Shown: piece by piece, positions 1 through 7,900 of the stretch
How the letters are laid out: each line of letters opens with the position of its first letter
How positions within the stretch are numbered: the stretch's first letter is position 1
NCBI GenBank assembly: GCA_026707335.1
Contig: JAPOXB010000107.1
Location: forward strand, 9,833 to 39,980
Direction of reading: 5' to 3'
DNA: 30,148 bases
Source of the DNA: Chloroflexota bacterium
GTDB taxonomy: Bacteria > Chloroflexota > Dehalococcoidia > Bin125
Program-made: the position numbers and the translations under genes
Notes under the pieces: generated by a model
Seen by the model: only the letters and a program-made list of their open reading frames with translations
What the model was told of the DNA's origin: nothing
Database searches by the model: none

Positions 1-710
1 TCGAGGGACGGCGCGCCGTGCCGCGGCTGCGCCCCCCCTTCCCCACCGAGCGCGGCCTCTGGGGCCGGCCCACGGTGATCAACAACGTCGAGACGCTCTG
101 CAACCTGCCCGGCCTGTTGCGCTTCGGCGTGGACTGGTTCCGAGCCGTCGGCAGCGCCGACGCGCCCGGCACGAAGCTGATCTCGCTCAGCGGCTGCGTC
201 CCCCGTCCCGGCCTGATCGAGGCGCCGATGGGGGCCAGCGTGGCCGACATCCTGCGCGTCGGCGGTCTCGCCGATCCGCCGGCGGCGTTGACGGGCGTGG
301 TGGCGGGCGGGCCGTCCGGCGGGTTGCTGCCGCCCGATCGCTTCGATGTCGCCATCGGCCCGGGACTGCTCGACGAGGCCGGCGCGGTGCTGGGGTCCGG
401 CGGCATCGTCGCCTTCGACGGCCGCCTCCCCGTCGCGGAGGTCGTGCAGATCGAGGCCGACTACAACGCGCGCGAGTCCTGCGGCAAATGCACCCCCTGC
501 CGCGAGGGCGGCGAGCGCCTGGCCGACGCGCTGCGCCGCCTGCGCGACCCGGCCGGTGGGACCGCCGCCCGCACGGACATCGAGGAACTGATCCCGCTGC
601 TGCGCGACGCCTCCCTCTGCGGCCTGGGGCAGATGGCCCCCGCCCCCGTGACGAGCGCGCTCGCGCACTTCGAAGCGGCGCTCACGTCGCCGCTGGAGAG
701 CCCGGTATGA
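1..710 (+). CDS. fdsB: NuoF/FdsB-like NAD-binding diaphorase subunit, C-terminal part (5' truncated by window)
   Basis: This is the C-terminal part of a NADH-dehydrogenase 51-kDa (NuoF) family subunit; the reading frame is open from base 3 to the window edge, so the start lies outside. Visible are the NuoF hallmark GLWGRPTVINNVET, an SLBB-like domain (around GCVPRPGLIEAPMG), and the 4Fe-4S (N3-type) motif ESCGKCTPCREGG with Cys codons at 480, 489 and 498, plus the fourth Cys in SLCGLGQ at 618. In this family the subunit carries FMN and NAD(H) and passes electrons through the N3 cluster. Its stop overlaps the start of the formate dehydrogenase catalytic subunit (ATGA), so it is best read as the beta/diaphorase subunit of a soluble NAD-dependent formate dehydrogenase (FdsGBA type) rather than of complex I. 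The NuoE/FdsG-like gamma subunit would be expected upstream, outside the window. Confidence 0.9.
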   Translation, partial: EGRRAVPRLRPPFPTERGLWGRPTVINNVETLCNLPGLLRFGVDWFRAVGSADAPGTKLISLSGCVPRPGLIEAPMGASVADILRVGGLADPPAALTGVVAGGPSGGLLPPDRFDVAIGPGLLDEAGAVLGSGGIVAFDGRLPVAEVVQIEADYNARESCGKCTPCREGGERLADALRRLRDPAGGTAARTDIEELIPLLRDASLCGLGQMAPAPVTSALAHFEAALTSPLESPV

Positions 711-3511
711 CGACGCAAGCCGGGCTCTCGCTGACGGTCGATGGGCGGCCGGTCGCGGTCGGCGACGGCGCGACGGTGCTGGACGCGGTCCTCGCCGCCG
801 GCGTCGAGCTGCCGCATCTCTGCAAGGACGAGGACGGCCCCGCCCTCGGCGCCTGCCGCACCTGCCTCGTCGAGGTCGAGGGCGTGCGGGGGCTGCCGGC
901 CTCCTGCTCGCTGCCCGCGTCGCAGGGGATGGTCGTACGCACCGCCACCGACGTCGCGACGCGCGCCCGCCGCGGCGTCCTAGAGCTCACGCTGGGCATG
1001 CGCGACGCCGCCGCCGACCCGCTGCCCGGCTCCGACCTGAGCCGCGCGGCCGTCACCCACGCCGCCGACGCCCGCCGCTGGCCGCCCCGCGTCAACGCCG
1101 CGCGCGACGACAGCAATCCCTTCTACCTGTTCGACGCGGCCGAGTGCATCCTCTGCGGCCGCTGCACCTCGGCCTGCCAGGACCGGCAGAGCATCGGCGC
1201 GATCGGCATCGCGGGCAGCGGCGGCGCGGCTCGCATCGCCGCCTTCGCCGACGAGCCGCTGGGCGAGTCGATCTGCACGTCGTGCGGACAGTGCGTGGCG
1301 GCCTGCCCCACCGGCGCGATCCGTCCCAAGCGGGAGCCCGCGCCCGCCCGCACCGTCTCGACGGTCTGCCCCTACTGCGGCGTGGGCTGCGGCATCAAGC
1401 TCTCCGCCGACGAGGCGGGCCGCATCACCCACGTCGACGACGACCCCGCGAACCGCTCCTCGACGGGCCTGCTCTGCGTGAAGGGGCGCTTCGGCGTGTC
1501 GTTCGTCGACCATCCCGACCGCCTGACCACGCCGCTCGTGCGGCGCGGGGGCCGGCTCGAGCCCGCGGGCTGGGACGAGGCGCTGGACCTCGTCGCCGAC
1601 AAGTTCGTGCAGCACCGCGGCCGCTTCGGGGCGTTCGCCAGCGCCAAGGCCACGAACGAGGACAACTACCTGATCCAGAAGTTCACGCGCACGCTGATGG
1701 CCACGAACAACGTCGACCACTGCACGCGGCTCTGCCACTCCCCGTCGGTCGAGGCGATGCTGGCCCAACTGGGCAGCGGCGCGACGTCGAACTCCTACAC
1801 CGACTACGAGGACGCCGGCTGCGTCTTCGTCGTCGGCGCCGACCCGTCCTCGAACCACCCGGTGATCGCCAGCCGCATCCGGCGCGCCGCGGAAGAGCAC
1901 GGCGTGCGCCTGATCGTGCTCGACCCGCGGCGAGTCGAGTTCTGCGACCACACCGACCTCTGGCTGCGCCCGTATCCGGGGACCGATGTCGCCGTGCTCA
2001 ACGGCATGGCCCGCGTCATCCTCGACGAGGGCCTGCAGAACGACGCCTTCATCCGCGATCGCACGGAGGGCTTCGACGCCTGGCGGGCCGAGCTGGAGGC
2101 GTACACGCCGGAGCACGTCGAGGATCTCTCGGGCGTGCCGGCCGACCTCCTGCGCCGCGCCGCCCGGCTCTACGCGCGCCCCGCCGAGAACGGCGGCCCG
2201 CCGGGCCGCGACGGCTCCTGCCTGCTCTGGGGTATGGGCGTGACCCAGCACATCAACGGCACCGACAACGCGACGGCGGTGCTCAACCTCGCGTTGCTCG
2301 CCGGGCAGGTGGGGCGGGCCGGGACCGGCGTCTCGCCGCTGCGCGGTCAGAACAACGTGCAGGGCGCCGGCGACGCGGGCTGCGTGCCCAACACGCTGCC
2401 GGGCTACCAGGACTACACGCCCGCCAACCTGGCCCGTTTCGAGGGCGCCTGGGGGAGCGCGCTGACGGCCGAGGAGGGCATGCGGGCCACCGACATGGTC
2501 GAGGCCATCGCCCAGGGCGACATCCGCTGCATGTACATCGTGGGCGAGAACCCGGCCCTCACCGACCCCAACCTGGCCCACGCGACCGAACTGCTGCGCT
2601 CGCTCGACTTCCTGGTCGTGCAGGACCTCTTCATGCACGAGACGACGGAGATCGCGGACGTCGTGCTGCCCGCGGCCTCCTTCGCCGAGAAGGAGGGCAC
2701 GTTCACCAACAGCGAGCGCCGCGTGCAGCGGGTGCGCAAGCTCGTCGAGCCGCCGGGCGCCGCGCGGGCCGACTGGGAGATCGTGCAGGACCTGGCGGAG
2801 CGGGTCGCGGCCCGGCCCGGGGACGGCTCGCCGGTTCGGGATCTGCGCGGCTTCGACCACCCGTCGGCCGCCTCGATCTTCGACGAGCTGGCGTCGCTGA
2901 CGCCCACCCTCGGCGGCCTCTCGCACGCCCGCCTCGACGCCGAGGGCGGCATCCAGTGGCCCTGTCCGTCGCCCGGACACCCGGGCACCGCGCGGCTCTA
3001 CGCCGACGATTTCCCGCGCGGCAGGGGCAGATTCGTGCCCGTGCGCCAGACCGCCCCCGCCGACGAACAGCCCGACGACCGCTACCCGCTGATCCTCAAC
3101 ACCGGCCGGGTGCTCTACCACTGGCACGGCGGCACGCTCACCCGGCGCGTCGAGGGGCTGGAGGCGTCGTTCCCCGAGCTGCGGGTGGCAGTCAACCCGG
3201 CCGACGCGGCGGCGCTGGAGATCGCCGACGGGGAGGCCGTGCAGGTGCGCAGCCGGCGCGGCCGGCTGGAGGGCGTGGCGTTCCTCACCGAGGACGTCGC
3301 GCCGGGCGCCCTCTTTGTGCCGTTCGTGCGGCTCAGGGAGTCGGCGGCCAACTGGCTGACCAACAGCGTCTACGAGGAGGCGTCGCGCATCCCCGAGTTC
3401 AAGGTCTGCACCGTCTCCCTGGAACCGGCGATCGAGCCCCGGGAGTGGGGCGACGCGGACGCACGCTCAGGCGCGCCCCGCCGACGCGGCAAGCGCCGTC
3501 AGCACTGGTAG
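707..3511 (+). CDS. fdsA: NAD-dependent formate dehydrogenase, molybdopterin catalytic (alpha) subunit
   Basis: A 934-residue molybdenum/tungsten enzyme that should oxidise formate to CO2 in the cytoplasm. The start is the ATG overlapping the previous stop. Domains in order: an N-terminal [2Fe-2S] ferredoxin domain with Cys39-x10-Cys50-x2-Cys53-x13-Cys67; two [4Fe-4S] motifs, CILCGRCTSAC (Cys147/150/153/157) and CTSCGQCVAAC (Cys190/193/196/200); then the molybdopterin oxidoreductase domain with its own 4Fe-4S site (Cys221, Cys224, Cys228, Cys257). The active-site segment CTRLCHSPSV supplies Cys343, where some relatives carry selenocysteine, followed by the typical His344. The C-terminal molydopterin-dinucleotide-binding domain starts near YPLILNTGR. 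The His/Cys3 cluster motif that NuoG-type N-termini normally have between the [2Fe-2S] and ferredoxin parts is not visible (residues 68-146). NuoG is excluded by the active-site segment. mobA and yqeC nearby fit a Mo enzyme. Confidence 0.93.
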   Translation: MTTQAGLSLTVDGRPVAVGDGATVLDAVLAAGVELPHLCKDEDGPALGACRTCLVEVEGVRGLPASCSLPASQGMVVRTATDVATRARRGVLELTLGMRDAAADPLPGSDLSRAAVTHAADARRWPPRVNAARDDSNPFYLFDAAECILCGRCTSACQDRQSIGAIGIAGSGGAARIAAFADEPLGESICTSCGQCVAACPTGAIRPKREPAPARTVSTVCPYCGVGCGIKLSADEAGRITHVDDDPANRSSTGLLCVKGRFGVSFVDHPDRLTTPLVRRGGRLEPAGWDEALDLVADKFVQHRGRFGAFASAKATNEDNYLIQKFTRTLMATNNVDHCTRLCHSPSVEAMLAQLGSGATSNSYTDYEDAGCVFVVGADPSSNHPVIASRIRRAAEEHGVRLIVLDPRRVEFCDHTDLWLRPYPGTDVAVLNGMARVILDEGLQNDAFIRDRTEGFDAWRAELEAYTPEHVEDLSGVPADLLRRAARLYARPAENGGPPGRDGSCLLWGMGVTQHINGTDNATAVLNLALLAGQVGRAGTGVSPLRGQNNVQGAGDAGCVPNTLPGYQDYTPANLARFEGAWGSALTAEEGMRATDMVEAIAQGDIRCMYIVGENPALTDPNLAHATELLRSLDFLVVQDLFMHETTEIADVVLPAASFAEKEGTFTNSERRVQRVRKLVEPPGAARADWEIVQDLAERVAARPGDGSPVRDLRGFDHPSAASIFDELASLTPTLGGLSHARLDAEGGIQWPCPSPGHPGTARLYADDFPRGRGRFVPVRQTAPADEQPDDRYPLILNTGRVLYHWHGGTLTRRVEGLEASFPELRVAVNPADAAALEIADGEAVQVRSRRGRLEGVAFLTEDVAPGALFVPFVRLRESAANWLTNSVYEEASRIPEFKVCTVSLEPAIEPREWGDADARSGAPRRRGKRRQHW

Positions 3512-3531
3512 GCGTCGGTCGCGGCGGGCGC

Positions 3532-3547
3532 CGCCGATCAGTCGGCG
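3532..3547. terminator. Short hairpin between convergent genes
   Basis: A 6-bp perfect stem (CGCCGA/TCGGCG) with loop TCAG sits between the stop of the formate dehydrogenase gene and the end of the convergent membrane-protein gene, and overlaps the latter's stop codon. There is no T-tract on either side, so factor-independent termination is uncertain. Confidence 0.25.
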
Positions 3548-4356
3548 CCTTCGCCGTCGTCAACTCCACCAGAGATGAGCAACGGCGCGATGTACGGCGA
3601 GACGATCCGCACGGCCAGCGCGAGGCCGAGCGTCGACAGCAGCCAGGGCCAGTACAGCTCCTGGTAGCCCCACGGATCCGATCCGATCCCGCTCTCGTTG
3701 ATGCCGTACTCGAACCACCAGAGCAGGAACACGTAGATCGCGACGGTCCCGTTGAGCCGGCTCCGTATCGGCCCGCCGAAGCTGCCGCCGCCGACGAGCC
3801 AGCGCGCGGCCAGCGCGGCGCCGGTCAATGCGAGCGCCCAGGTGAACGGCGGCTCCACGAACCCCAGTTCCGACACCTGCATGCCCGTGTGCAGCCAGAA
3901 GCTGAGGAAGGCGTAGGTGAGCAGCCACAAGTTCTGCGGATGCATCACGTACGGCGCGACGATCCGCGCCGTGATCGCCGTCCCCATCAGCATCAGGGAG
4001 AACGGCCAGAAGATGGGCTGGGCCGCGAAGGTGTCGGAAATCGTGGTGTAGGTGATGATCGCTTCGGCCAGCAGCAGGAGCACGATCGCGAGGAACACCG
4101 TCATGTTCGCGGTGTCGGTCAGCGCGCCCCGCAGCGGGTGCCGCGACGCGTACAGCGCCACGATGACGGCCGCGAGCAGTTCCCCGGCCCACCAGGCCGA
4201 TCCCTGCTCCACGCCCGCGAGTCCGCTGGCCGTTTCGAGGATGAAGATCAGCGCCGCCAGGATCAGCACGAAGCGCCAGCCGGTGTCGGCCCACGTGCAC
4301 CGTAATGTCCCCACCGGGTCCTTCAGCAGTCCGAGGATTTCGTCGACACGCGACAT
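3538..4356 (-). CDS. Polytopic membrane protein of unknown function
   Basis: A 272-residue protein with about eight hydrophobic segments, for example around WRFVLILAALIFILETASG, TVFLAIVLLLLAEAIITYT and YWPWLLSTLGLALAVRIVSP. The start at 4356 (MSRVDEILGLL) is preferred because GGAAGGGGA precedes it at good spacing; an in-frame upstream start at 4401 has no such support. A short cytoplasmic N-terminus (DEILGLLKDPVGTLR) precedes the first helix, a pattern also seen in Yip1-like proteins, but I do not recognise the family. It is convergent with the formate dehydrogenase gene and has the same orientation as yqeC, 83 bp downstream of it. No catalytic motif is visible. Confidence 0.8.
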   Translation of the reverse strand: MSRVDEILGLLKDPVGTLRCTWADTGWRFVLILAALIFILETASGLAGVEQGSAWWAGELLAAVIVALYASRHPLRGALTDTANMTVFLAIVLLLLAEAIITYTTISDTFAAQPIFWPFSLMLMGTAITARIVAPYVMHPQNLWLLTYAFLSFWLHTGMQVSELGFVEPPFTWALALTGAALAARWLVGGGSFGGPIRSRLNGTVAIYVFLLWWFEYGINESGIGSDPWGYQELYWPWLLSTLGLALAVRIVSPYIAPLLISGGVDDGEGAD

Positions 4357-4439
4357 CGCGGTCCCCTTCCAGATGGCCGTCCGACCCTGCTGCCCGGACA
4401 CTACTACAACGGGTCGCGGATCGCGCGGGCGTCAACGGC

Positions 4440-5234
4440 TCAGACGACCTCGATCACTCCTTCTGTCGCGTCCCAGGCGACGACCCGCACGACGCCCCGT
4501 TCCCGGCAGGCCGCCCCGATCGCCCGGGCGCCAGCGACGTCGCGCCCCGCCCGCGTCACCGCGACGAGGAACTCCGCGTCGGCGGGCATGCCCTTGCGAC
4601 CGCCTCCCGCGTGCGACAGGACCGCACCGATCATCGCGGCCGTCACTTCGGCTCCCTCGGCCGCGCCGGTCAGGGCCGAGACCCGCTCCGGCCGCTGCAC
4701 GCGGCGAGGATCCAGCCGCGCCCCCAGCGCCTCCACCCCCACCACCGCCACGACGTGCGTCGCTCGATCGGGGATCACCGGCTCGTGCGACGCGGGCGCC
4801 TTGAACGGCCGTCCCGCCGCCCCGTCGGCCTCGACCCCCACGAACGCCACCCCGTCGATGCCCAGCGCCTCCGCCGGCCAGCCCGGCTCGACGCCCAGCA
4901 GGCGCCCCCGATCGCCGCGCCCGCTCGCCACGAGCACGGTCGGCAGGCCGCGGCCGCGCGCGTCGGCGATAGCGGCCGCCCGCACCAGCGGGTTGGTGGC
5001 GAGCACGGTGGGGAACGCCTCGGCCGACTTAGGCACGGTGAACTTGGTCGTCGTGGTGAGCACGCCGACCGAGTCGTCGCCCCGGTCCGCCGCCCGTTCG
5101 GCGGCCAGGGCGAAGAGCAGCGTCGTCTTGCCGCCGCCGCCGACCGTCGCCAGCACGACGCCGCCCCCTGCGGTGGACATCGCGGCGCCGGGCCGCGGGA
5201 TCCCGAGTGCGTCGTGCAGCGGCGTCGTGGCCAT
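4440..5234 (-). CDS. yqeC: YqeC-family selenium/molybdenum hydroxylase accessory protein
   Basis: A 264-residue P-loop protein of the YqeC family. Visible are the Walker A variant TVGGGGKTTL (Lys36), the following TTTTKF segment, and the family block EADGAAGRPFKAPA followed by HEPVIP. By gene neighbourhood and co-occurrence the family is assigned to maturation of selenium-dependent molybdenum hydroxylases (the labile Se cofactor), but its exact chemistry is not settled. The gene is divergent from mobA with only 57 bp between starts. The ATG at 5234 has no clear Shine-Dalgarno sequence; instead TAGCCT lies exactly six bases upstream, which suggests a leaderless mRNA. The formate dehydrogenase in this window has Cys at the active site, so YqeC probably serves another Mo enzyme elsewhere in the genome. 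Confidence 0.85.
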   Translation of the reverse strand: MATTPLHDALGIPRPGAAMSTAGGGVVLATVGGGGKTTLLFALAAERAADRGDDSVGVLTTTTKFTVPKSAEAFPTVLATNPLVRAAAIADARGRGLPTVLVASGRGDRGRLLGVEPGWPAEALGIDGVAFVGVEADGAAGRPFKAPASHEPVIPDRATHVVAVVGVEALGARLDPRRVQRPERVSALTGAAEGAEVTAAMIGAVLSHAGGGRKGMPADAEFLVAVTRAGRDVAGARAIGAACRERGVVRVVAWDATEGVIEVV

Positions 5235-5240
5235 GCGCGA

Positions 5241-5246
5241 AGGCTA
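5241..5246 (-). promoter_or_regulatory. Leaderless -10 box of yqeC
   Basis: TAGCCT on the minus strand fits TANNNT and is separated from the yqeC ATG by exactly six bases (TCGCGC). There is no purine-rich ribosome-binding sequence in that space. This is the arrangement expected when transcription starts at the start codon. Confidence 0.5.
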
Positions 5247-5279
5247 CGCTCCACCGCCCCGCGACCGCACCCGCCGACA

Positions 5280-5285
5280 TACACT
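5280..5285 (+). promoter_or_regulatory. Leaderless -10 box of mobA
   Basis: TACACT fits TANNNT and lies exactly six bases (CCTCCC) before the mobA GTG. The six bases are pyrimidine-only and cannot act as a Shine-Dalgarno site. The same spacing occurs at yqeC and pstS. No convincing -35 hexamer is visible. Confidence 0.5.
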
Positions 5286-5291
5286 CCTCCC

Positions 5292-5963
5292 GTGAGCCTG
5301 CAGGATTCCCCCTCCCCGGAGCCGTTCAGCGGCGTCATCCTGGCGGGCGGCTTCGGCACGCGGCTGGGGCGCGACAAGGCCGCTGCCGAGGCCGCCGGCC
5401 GGCCGCTGCTGCACTGGACGGCCGAGGCGCTCGCGGCCGTCAGCGACGACATCGTCGTCGTCGCGCGGCCGGGACAGACGCTGCCGCCGCCCGCAGGGGC
5501 AGCCTGGCGCGTCGCCCGCGACGCCCGGCCCGAGGCCGGCCCGCTGGCCGGGATCGAGGCCGGCCTGGGCATCGTGCGCCACGACCTCGCGATCGTCGTC
5601 GCCACCGACATGCCGCTGCTGGTCCCGGCGCTGCTGCGGGCCGTCGCGGCCGCCTGCCGCGACGTCGACGTGGTGATGCCCGTCCGCGACGGCCGGCCGG
5701 AGCCGCTGCTCGCGGCCTACCGGCGCGCGGCCCGCGCCGCCGCGACGGCGCTGCTCGACGCCGGCGAGCGCCGCCCCCGCGTCCTGCTGGAGCGCCTTCC
5801 CAGCCGCCGCCTCGACGCGGAGGCGCTGCAGGCGCACGACGGGGAACTGCAGTCGTTCCACAACGTGAACACGGCGGCGGACCTCGCGCGGGTTGCGGAC
5901 CTCCTGCGCGACCGGCGAAGCCGCGGGGCCGCTAGGATCAGCCCGACTGGAGGATCGCGATGA
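5292..5963 (+). CDS. mobA: Molybdenum cofactor guanylyltransferase
   Basis: A 223-residue nucleotidyltransferase that joins GMP to molybdopterin to make MGD, the cofactor form used by formate dehydrogenases. The N-terminal signature LAGGFGTRLGRDKA (residues 17-30) is the GTP-binding loop of MobA. TDMPLL holds the metal-binding Asp106, and the C-terminal HNVNTAADLA is a family mark. The GTG at 5292 is chosen because it directly precedes the conserved domain and has a -10 box six bases upstream; the open frame extends much further 5' but is non-coding overlap with yqeC. The stop overlaps the start of the next gene (ATGA), so the two are translationally coupled. Proximity to the formate dehydrogenase genes fits the role. 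Confidence 0.92.
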   Translation: MSLQDSPSPEPFSGVILAGGFGTRLGRDKAAAEAAGRPLLHWTAEALAAVSDDIVVVARPGQTLPPPAGAAWRVARDARPEAGPLAGIEAGLGIVRHDLAIVVATDMPLLVPALLRAVAAACRDVDVVMPVRDGRPEPLLAAYRRAARAAATALLDAGERRPRVLLERLPSRRLDAEALQAHDGELQSFHNVNTAADLARVADLLRDRRSRGAARISPTGGSR

Positions 5964-6271
5964 GTCTGTACCGACGCGTCTTGACCGGCCAGGTCGCCCC
6001 CGGCCAGCACGGTGAGTTCCTCGCCGCGGCGCAAGCCGCCCTCGACTATCAGGCCGCGCGCGGGATCGAGGCCGATTTCGCCATCTGGGACTCCATCACC
6101 GGCCCGGCCAGCCAGGTGGAGATCGTCGCGCAGTTCGACTCGCTGCAGGAGCTGGAGCAGTTCGAGGAGCTCGCCGCGCAGGACCAGACCTTCTCGAAGC
6201 TGCGCCAGCGCGTGCGGCAGGCGATGGTCTTCGAGTCGGCCAGCGTGCAGGTCTTCCGCCGTCTCATCTGA
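5960..6271 (+). CDS. Small NIPSNAP/ABM-like dimeric alpha-beta barrel protein
   Basis: A 103-residue protein starting four bases inside the mobA end. The pattern of an N-terminal beta strand with R-V-x-PG, a helix (GEFLAAAQAALDY), a second strand (ADFAIWDSITG), a third (QVEIVAQFDSLQELEQFE) and a terminal helix-strand pair resembles the ferredoxin-like dimeric barrels of the NIPSNAP, EthD and antibiotic-monooxygenase families. No catalytic residue can be assigned. Coupling to mobA suggests co-expression but not necessarily a related job. The family assignment is inference from the pattern. Confidence 0.72.
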   Translation: MSLYRRVLTGQVAPGQHGEFLAAAQAALDYQAARGIEADFAIWDSITGPASQVEIVAQFDSLQELEQFEELAAQDQTFSKLRQRVRQAMVFESASVQVFRRLI

Positions 6272-6291
6272 CCCGGGGCGATGCGGCCCGA

Positions 6292-7827
6292 TCAGGGCAG
6301 CCCGACCAGCCCCACCCGCTCGACGGCCGCCGCGTCCTCGCCCAGCACGACGAACACGGCGTCGCCCGCGCGCCGCACCCAGCCCGAGACGAGCGCGCCC
6401 TGGGAGCGCAGTTCCGTGCCCGGCCGAAGCTCTTGGATGGGCGCGCCGGTGCGGTCGGGCAGCCAGCGACGCAGCCCGGCCATCATCTCCTTCGCGTCCG
6501 CGGCCGTGTCCCAGCGCAGCTCCCAGACGAGCAGGCTCATGTCCGCGGGCCCCCGGTAGGCGGTCAGCCGGTCGCCGCCCCAGCCGGCGGCGGCCTCCCT
6601 CGCGAGATCGCTCCCGGTCGCGGGGCCGAGCAGCGTGCGCAGCATGAACTCGCCCAGGGTGTCGGAGCCCACCGGCTCCCACGCCGAGCCGAGCACGCCC
6701 GAGACGTCTGGGTCGTCCACGGCGAGCGGCGGCTCGCCGGCGGCCAGCTTGTCGGGATGCAACAACTGCTCCGTCGAGGGCGGGAACTCCGCCAGCAGCG
6801 CATCGACGCCGGCCAGCCCCTCGGCCTCCAGCACCCGCGCGATCACGCGGGCGCCGGTGATGTACGGCGCCGTGAAGATCGCCTCGAGCAGCGGCGGCAC
6901 GGACGCGCTCAGCCCCGGCGCGCGATCCCGGCGCGGCTCCAGCCGCGACGCCAGGTTGCGCTCGACATCGCGGAAGAGATGCTCCGCGTTCACCGCGTCG
7001 CCCTCCACGACGAAGCGCGCGGCGAGGATGCGGTCCTGGTTGTCGCGGTGCGCCTCGAAGTAGTCCGAGATGGCGAAGTGCTGGTCCTGCAGGACGTGCA
7101 CGAACTCGTGCGTGATGGTCGAAACGTCGCCGCCGGCGACGTGGTCGTTGGCGCTGATGATCACGAAGCCCTGCAGGTCGAAGTCGTAGAAGCCCAGCCC
7201 GAGGCCGATGAAGAAGTCCTCGAACAGATCGTCGAGCGACACGTCGTCGCCGATCAGCCCCAGCAACGCGAAGATGCGCTGGTCGACGTCGTCGCCCGTG
7301 CCGGCGTCGAACGCGTCTTCGTGCGCGGTCACCTCCTCGTCGGCCTCCAGATAGGCGGGGATGTCGGCGCGGCGCAGCAGGTAGACCGGCACCTCGTCGA
7401 GGAGCGCGAGCCCGCGGCGCTCGGCGACAGTCGCCCCGATCAGGTCGATGACCTCCACGTCGGCCGGGTCCGTCAGCTCGATCAGGATCGCGAGGCGGGG
7501 GTCGGGGTCCAGGGGCGCCGCTTCGTCGGAGTTCTCGGGCGGGGCCGGCTCCGCGGCTTCGTCGGTCGGTGCGGGCTCGGTCGAATCCGCATCGCCTGCC
7601 GCTTCCGCCGCCTGCTCCGCGGCGGGTTCCGGCTCGTCGGAGGGCTCGGCCACGGCTGGGTCTTCGGCGCGGGTCGCCTCGTCGGGCGTGATCCGCGGCG
7701 AGGCGTCCGGCTCCTCGGCCGCCGGGGGCGCCTCGACCGGCGGGGCGGAGTCGTCGTCGCAGGCGGCGATCAGCAGCGCCGCCAGGAGCAACAGCGCGAT
7801 GAGGGCCGCCCGCGGGACTCGGATCAT
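6292..7827 (-). CDS. Lipoprotein with HExxH motif, Hvo_1808-like putative zinc metallopeptidase
   Basis: A 511-residue exported lipoprotein. The start at 7827 is set by GGGAGG six bases upstream and gives a signal peptide with lipobox LIAAC (Cys23). Residues about 24-100 are a low-complexity acidic Ala/Pro/Glu/Asp linker. The folded part has THEFVHVLQDQ (His240, Glu241, His244), the HExxH of zinc metallopeptidases, and FVVEGDA about 30 residues later (Glu275), a plausible third zinc ligand as in gluzincins. The block HExVHxLQDQHF is characteristic of the Hvo_1808-type surface proteins of haloarchaea and some bacteria. Activity is unproven. It ends 20 bp from the convergent small gene. It would sit on the outer face of the cytoplasmic membrane. 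Confidence 0.8.
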   Translation of the reverse strand: MIRVPRAALIALLLLAALLIAACDDDSAPPVEAPPAAEEPDASPRITPDEATRAEDPAVAEPSDEPEPAAEQAAEAAGDADSTEPAPTDEAAEPAPPENSDEAAPLDPDPRLAILIELTDPADVEVIDLIGATVAERRGLALLDEVPVYLLRRADIPAYLEADEEVTAHEDAFDAGTGDDVDQRIFALLGLIGDDVSLDDLFEDFFIGLGLGFYDFDLQGFVIISANDHVAGGDVSTITHEFVHVLQDQHFAISDYFEAHRDNQDRILAARFVVEGDAVNAEHLFRDVERNLASRLEPRRDRAPGLSASVPPLLEAIFTAPYITGARVIARVLEAEGLAGVDALLAEFPPSTEQLLHPDKLAAGEPPLAVDDPDVSGVLGSAWEPVGSDTLGEFMLRTLLGPATGSDLAREAAAGWGGDRLTAYRGPADMSLLVWELRWDTAADAKEMMAGLRRWLPDRTGAPIQELRPGTELRSQGALVSGWVRRAGDAVFVVLGEDAAAVERVGLVGLP

Positions 7828-7900
7828 CGAGCGCCTCCCGGCCGGCGGCCAACCCCACATATGCTCGGCAGCGTAGTTGTTGCTGGAAGCGGAGTTGCCA

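Noticed and set aside
1733..1735. Possible Sec codon in the formate dehydrogenase
   Set aside because: The active-site codon is TGC (Cys343), not TGA.
980..3127. A 715-codon open frame on the minus strand opposite the formate dehydrogenase gene
   Set aside because: Its translation is low-complexity Arg/Ala/Gly/Val without any family motif; it is a by-product of high GC opposite a well-supported gene.
5717..7858. A 713-codon minus-strand frame overlapping mobA, the small gene and the lipoprotein gene
   Set aside because: Shadow in another frame of the HExxH lipoprotein; composition is Arg/Gly/Ala-rich and it crosses genes on both strands.
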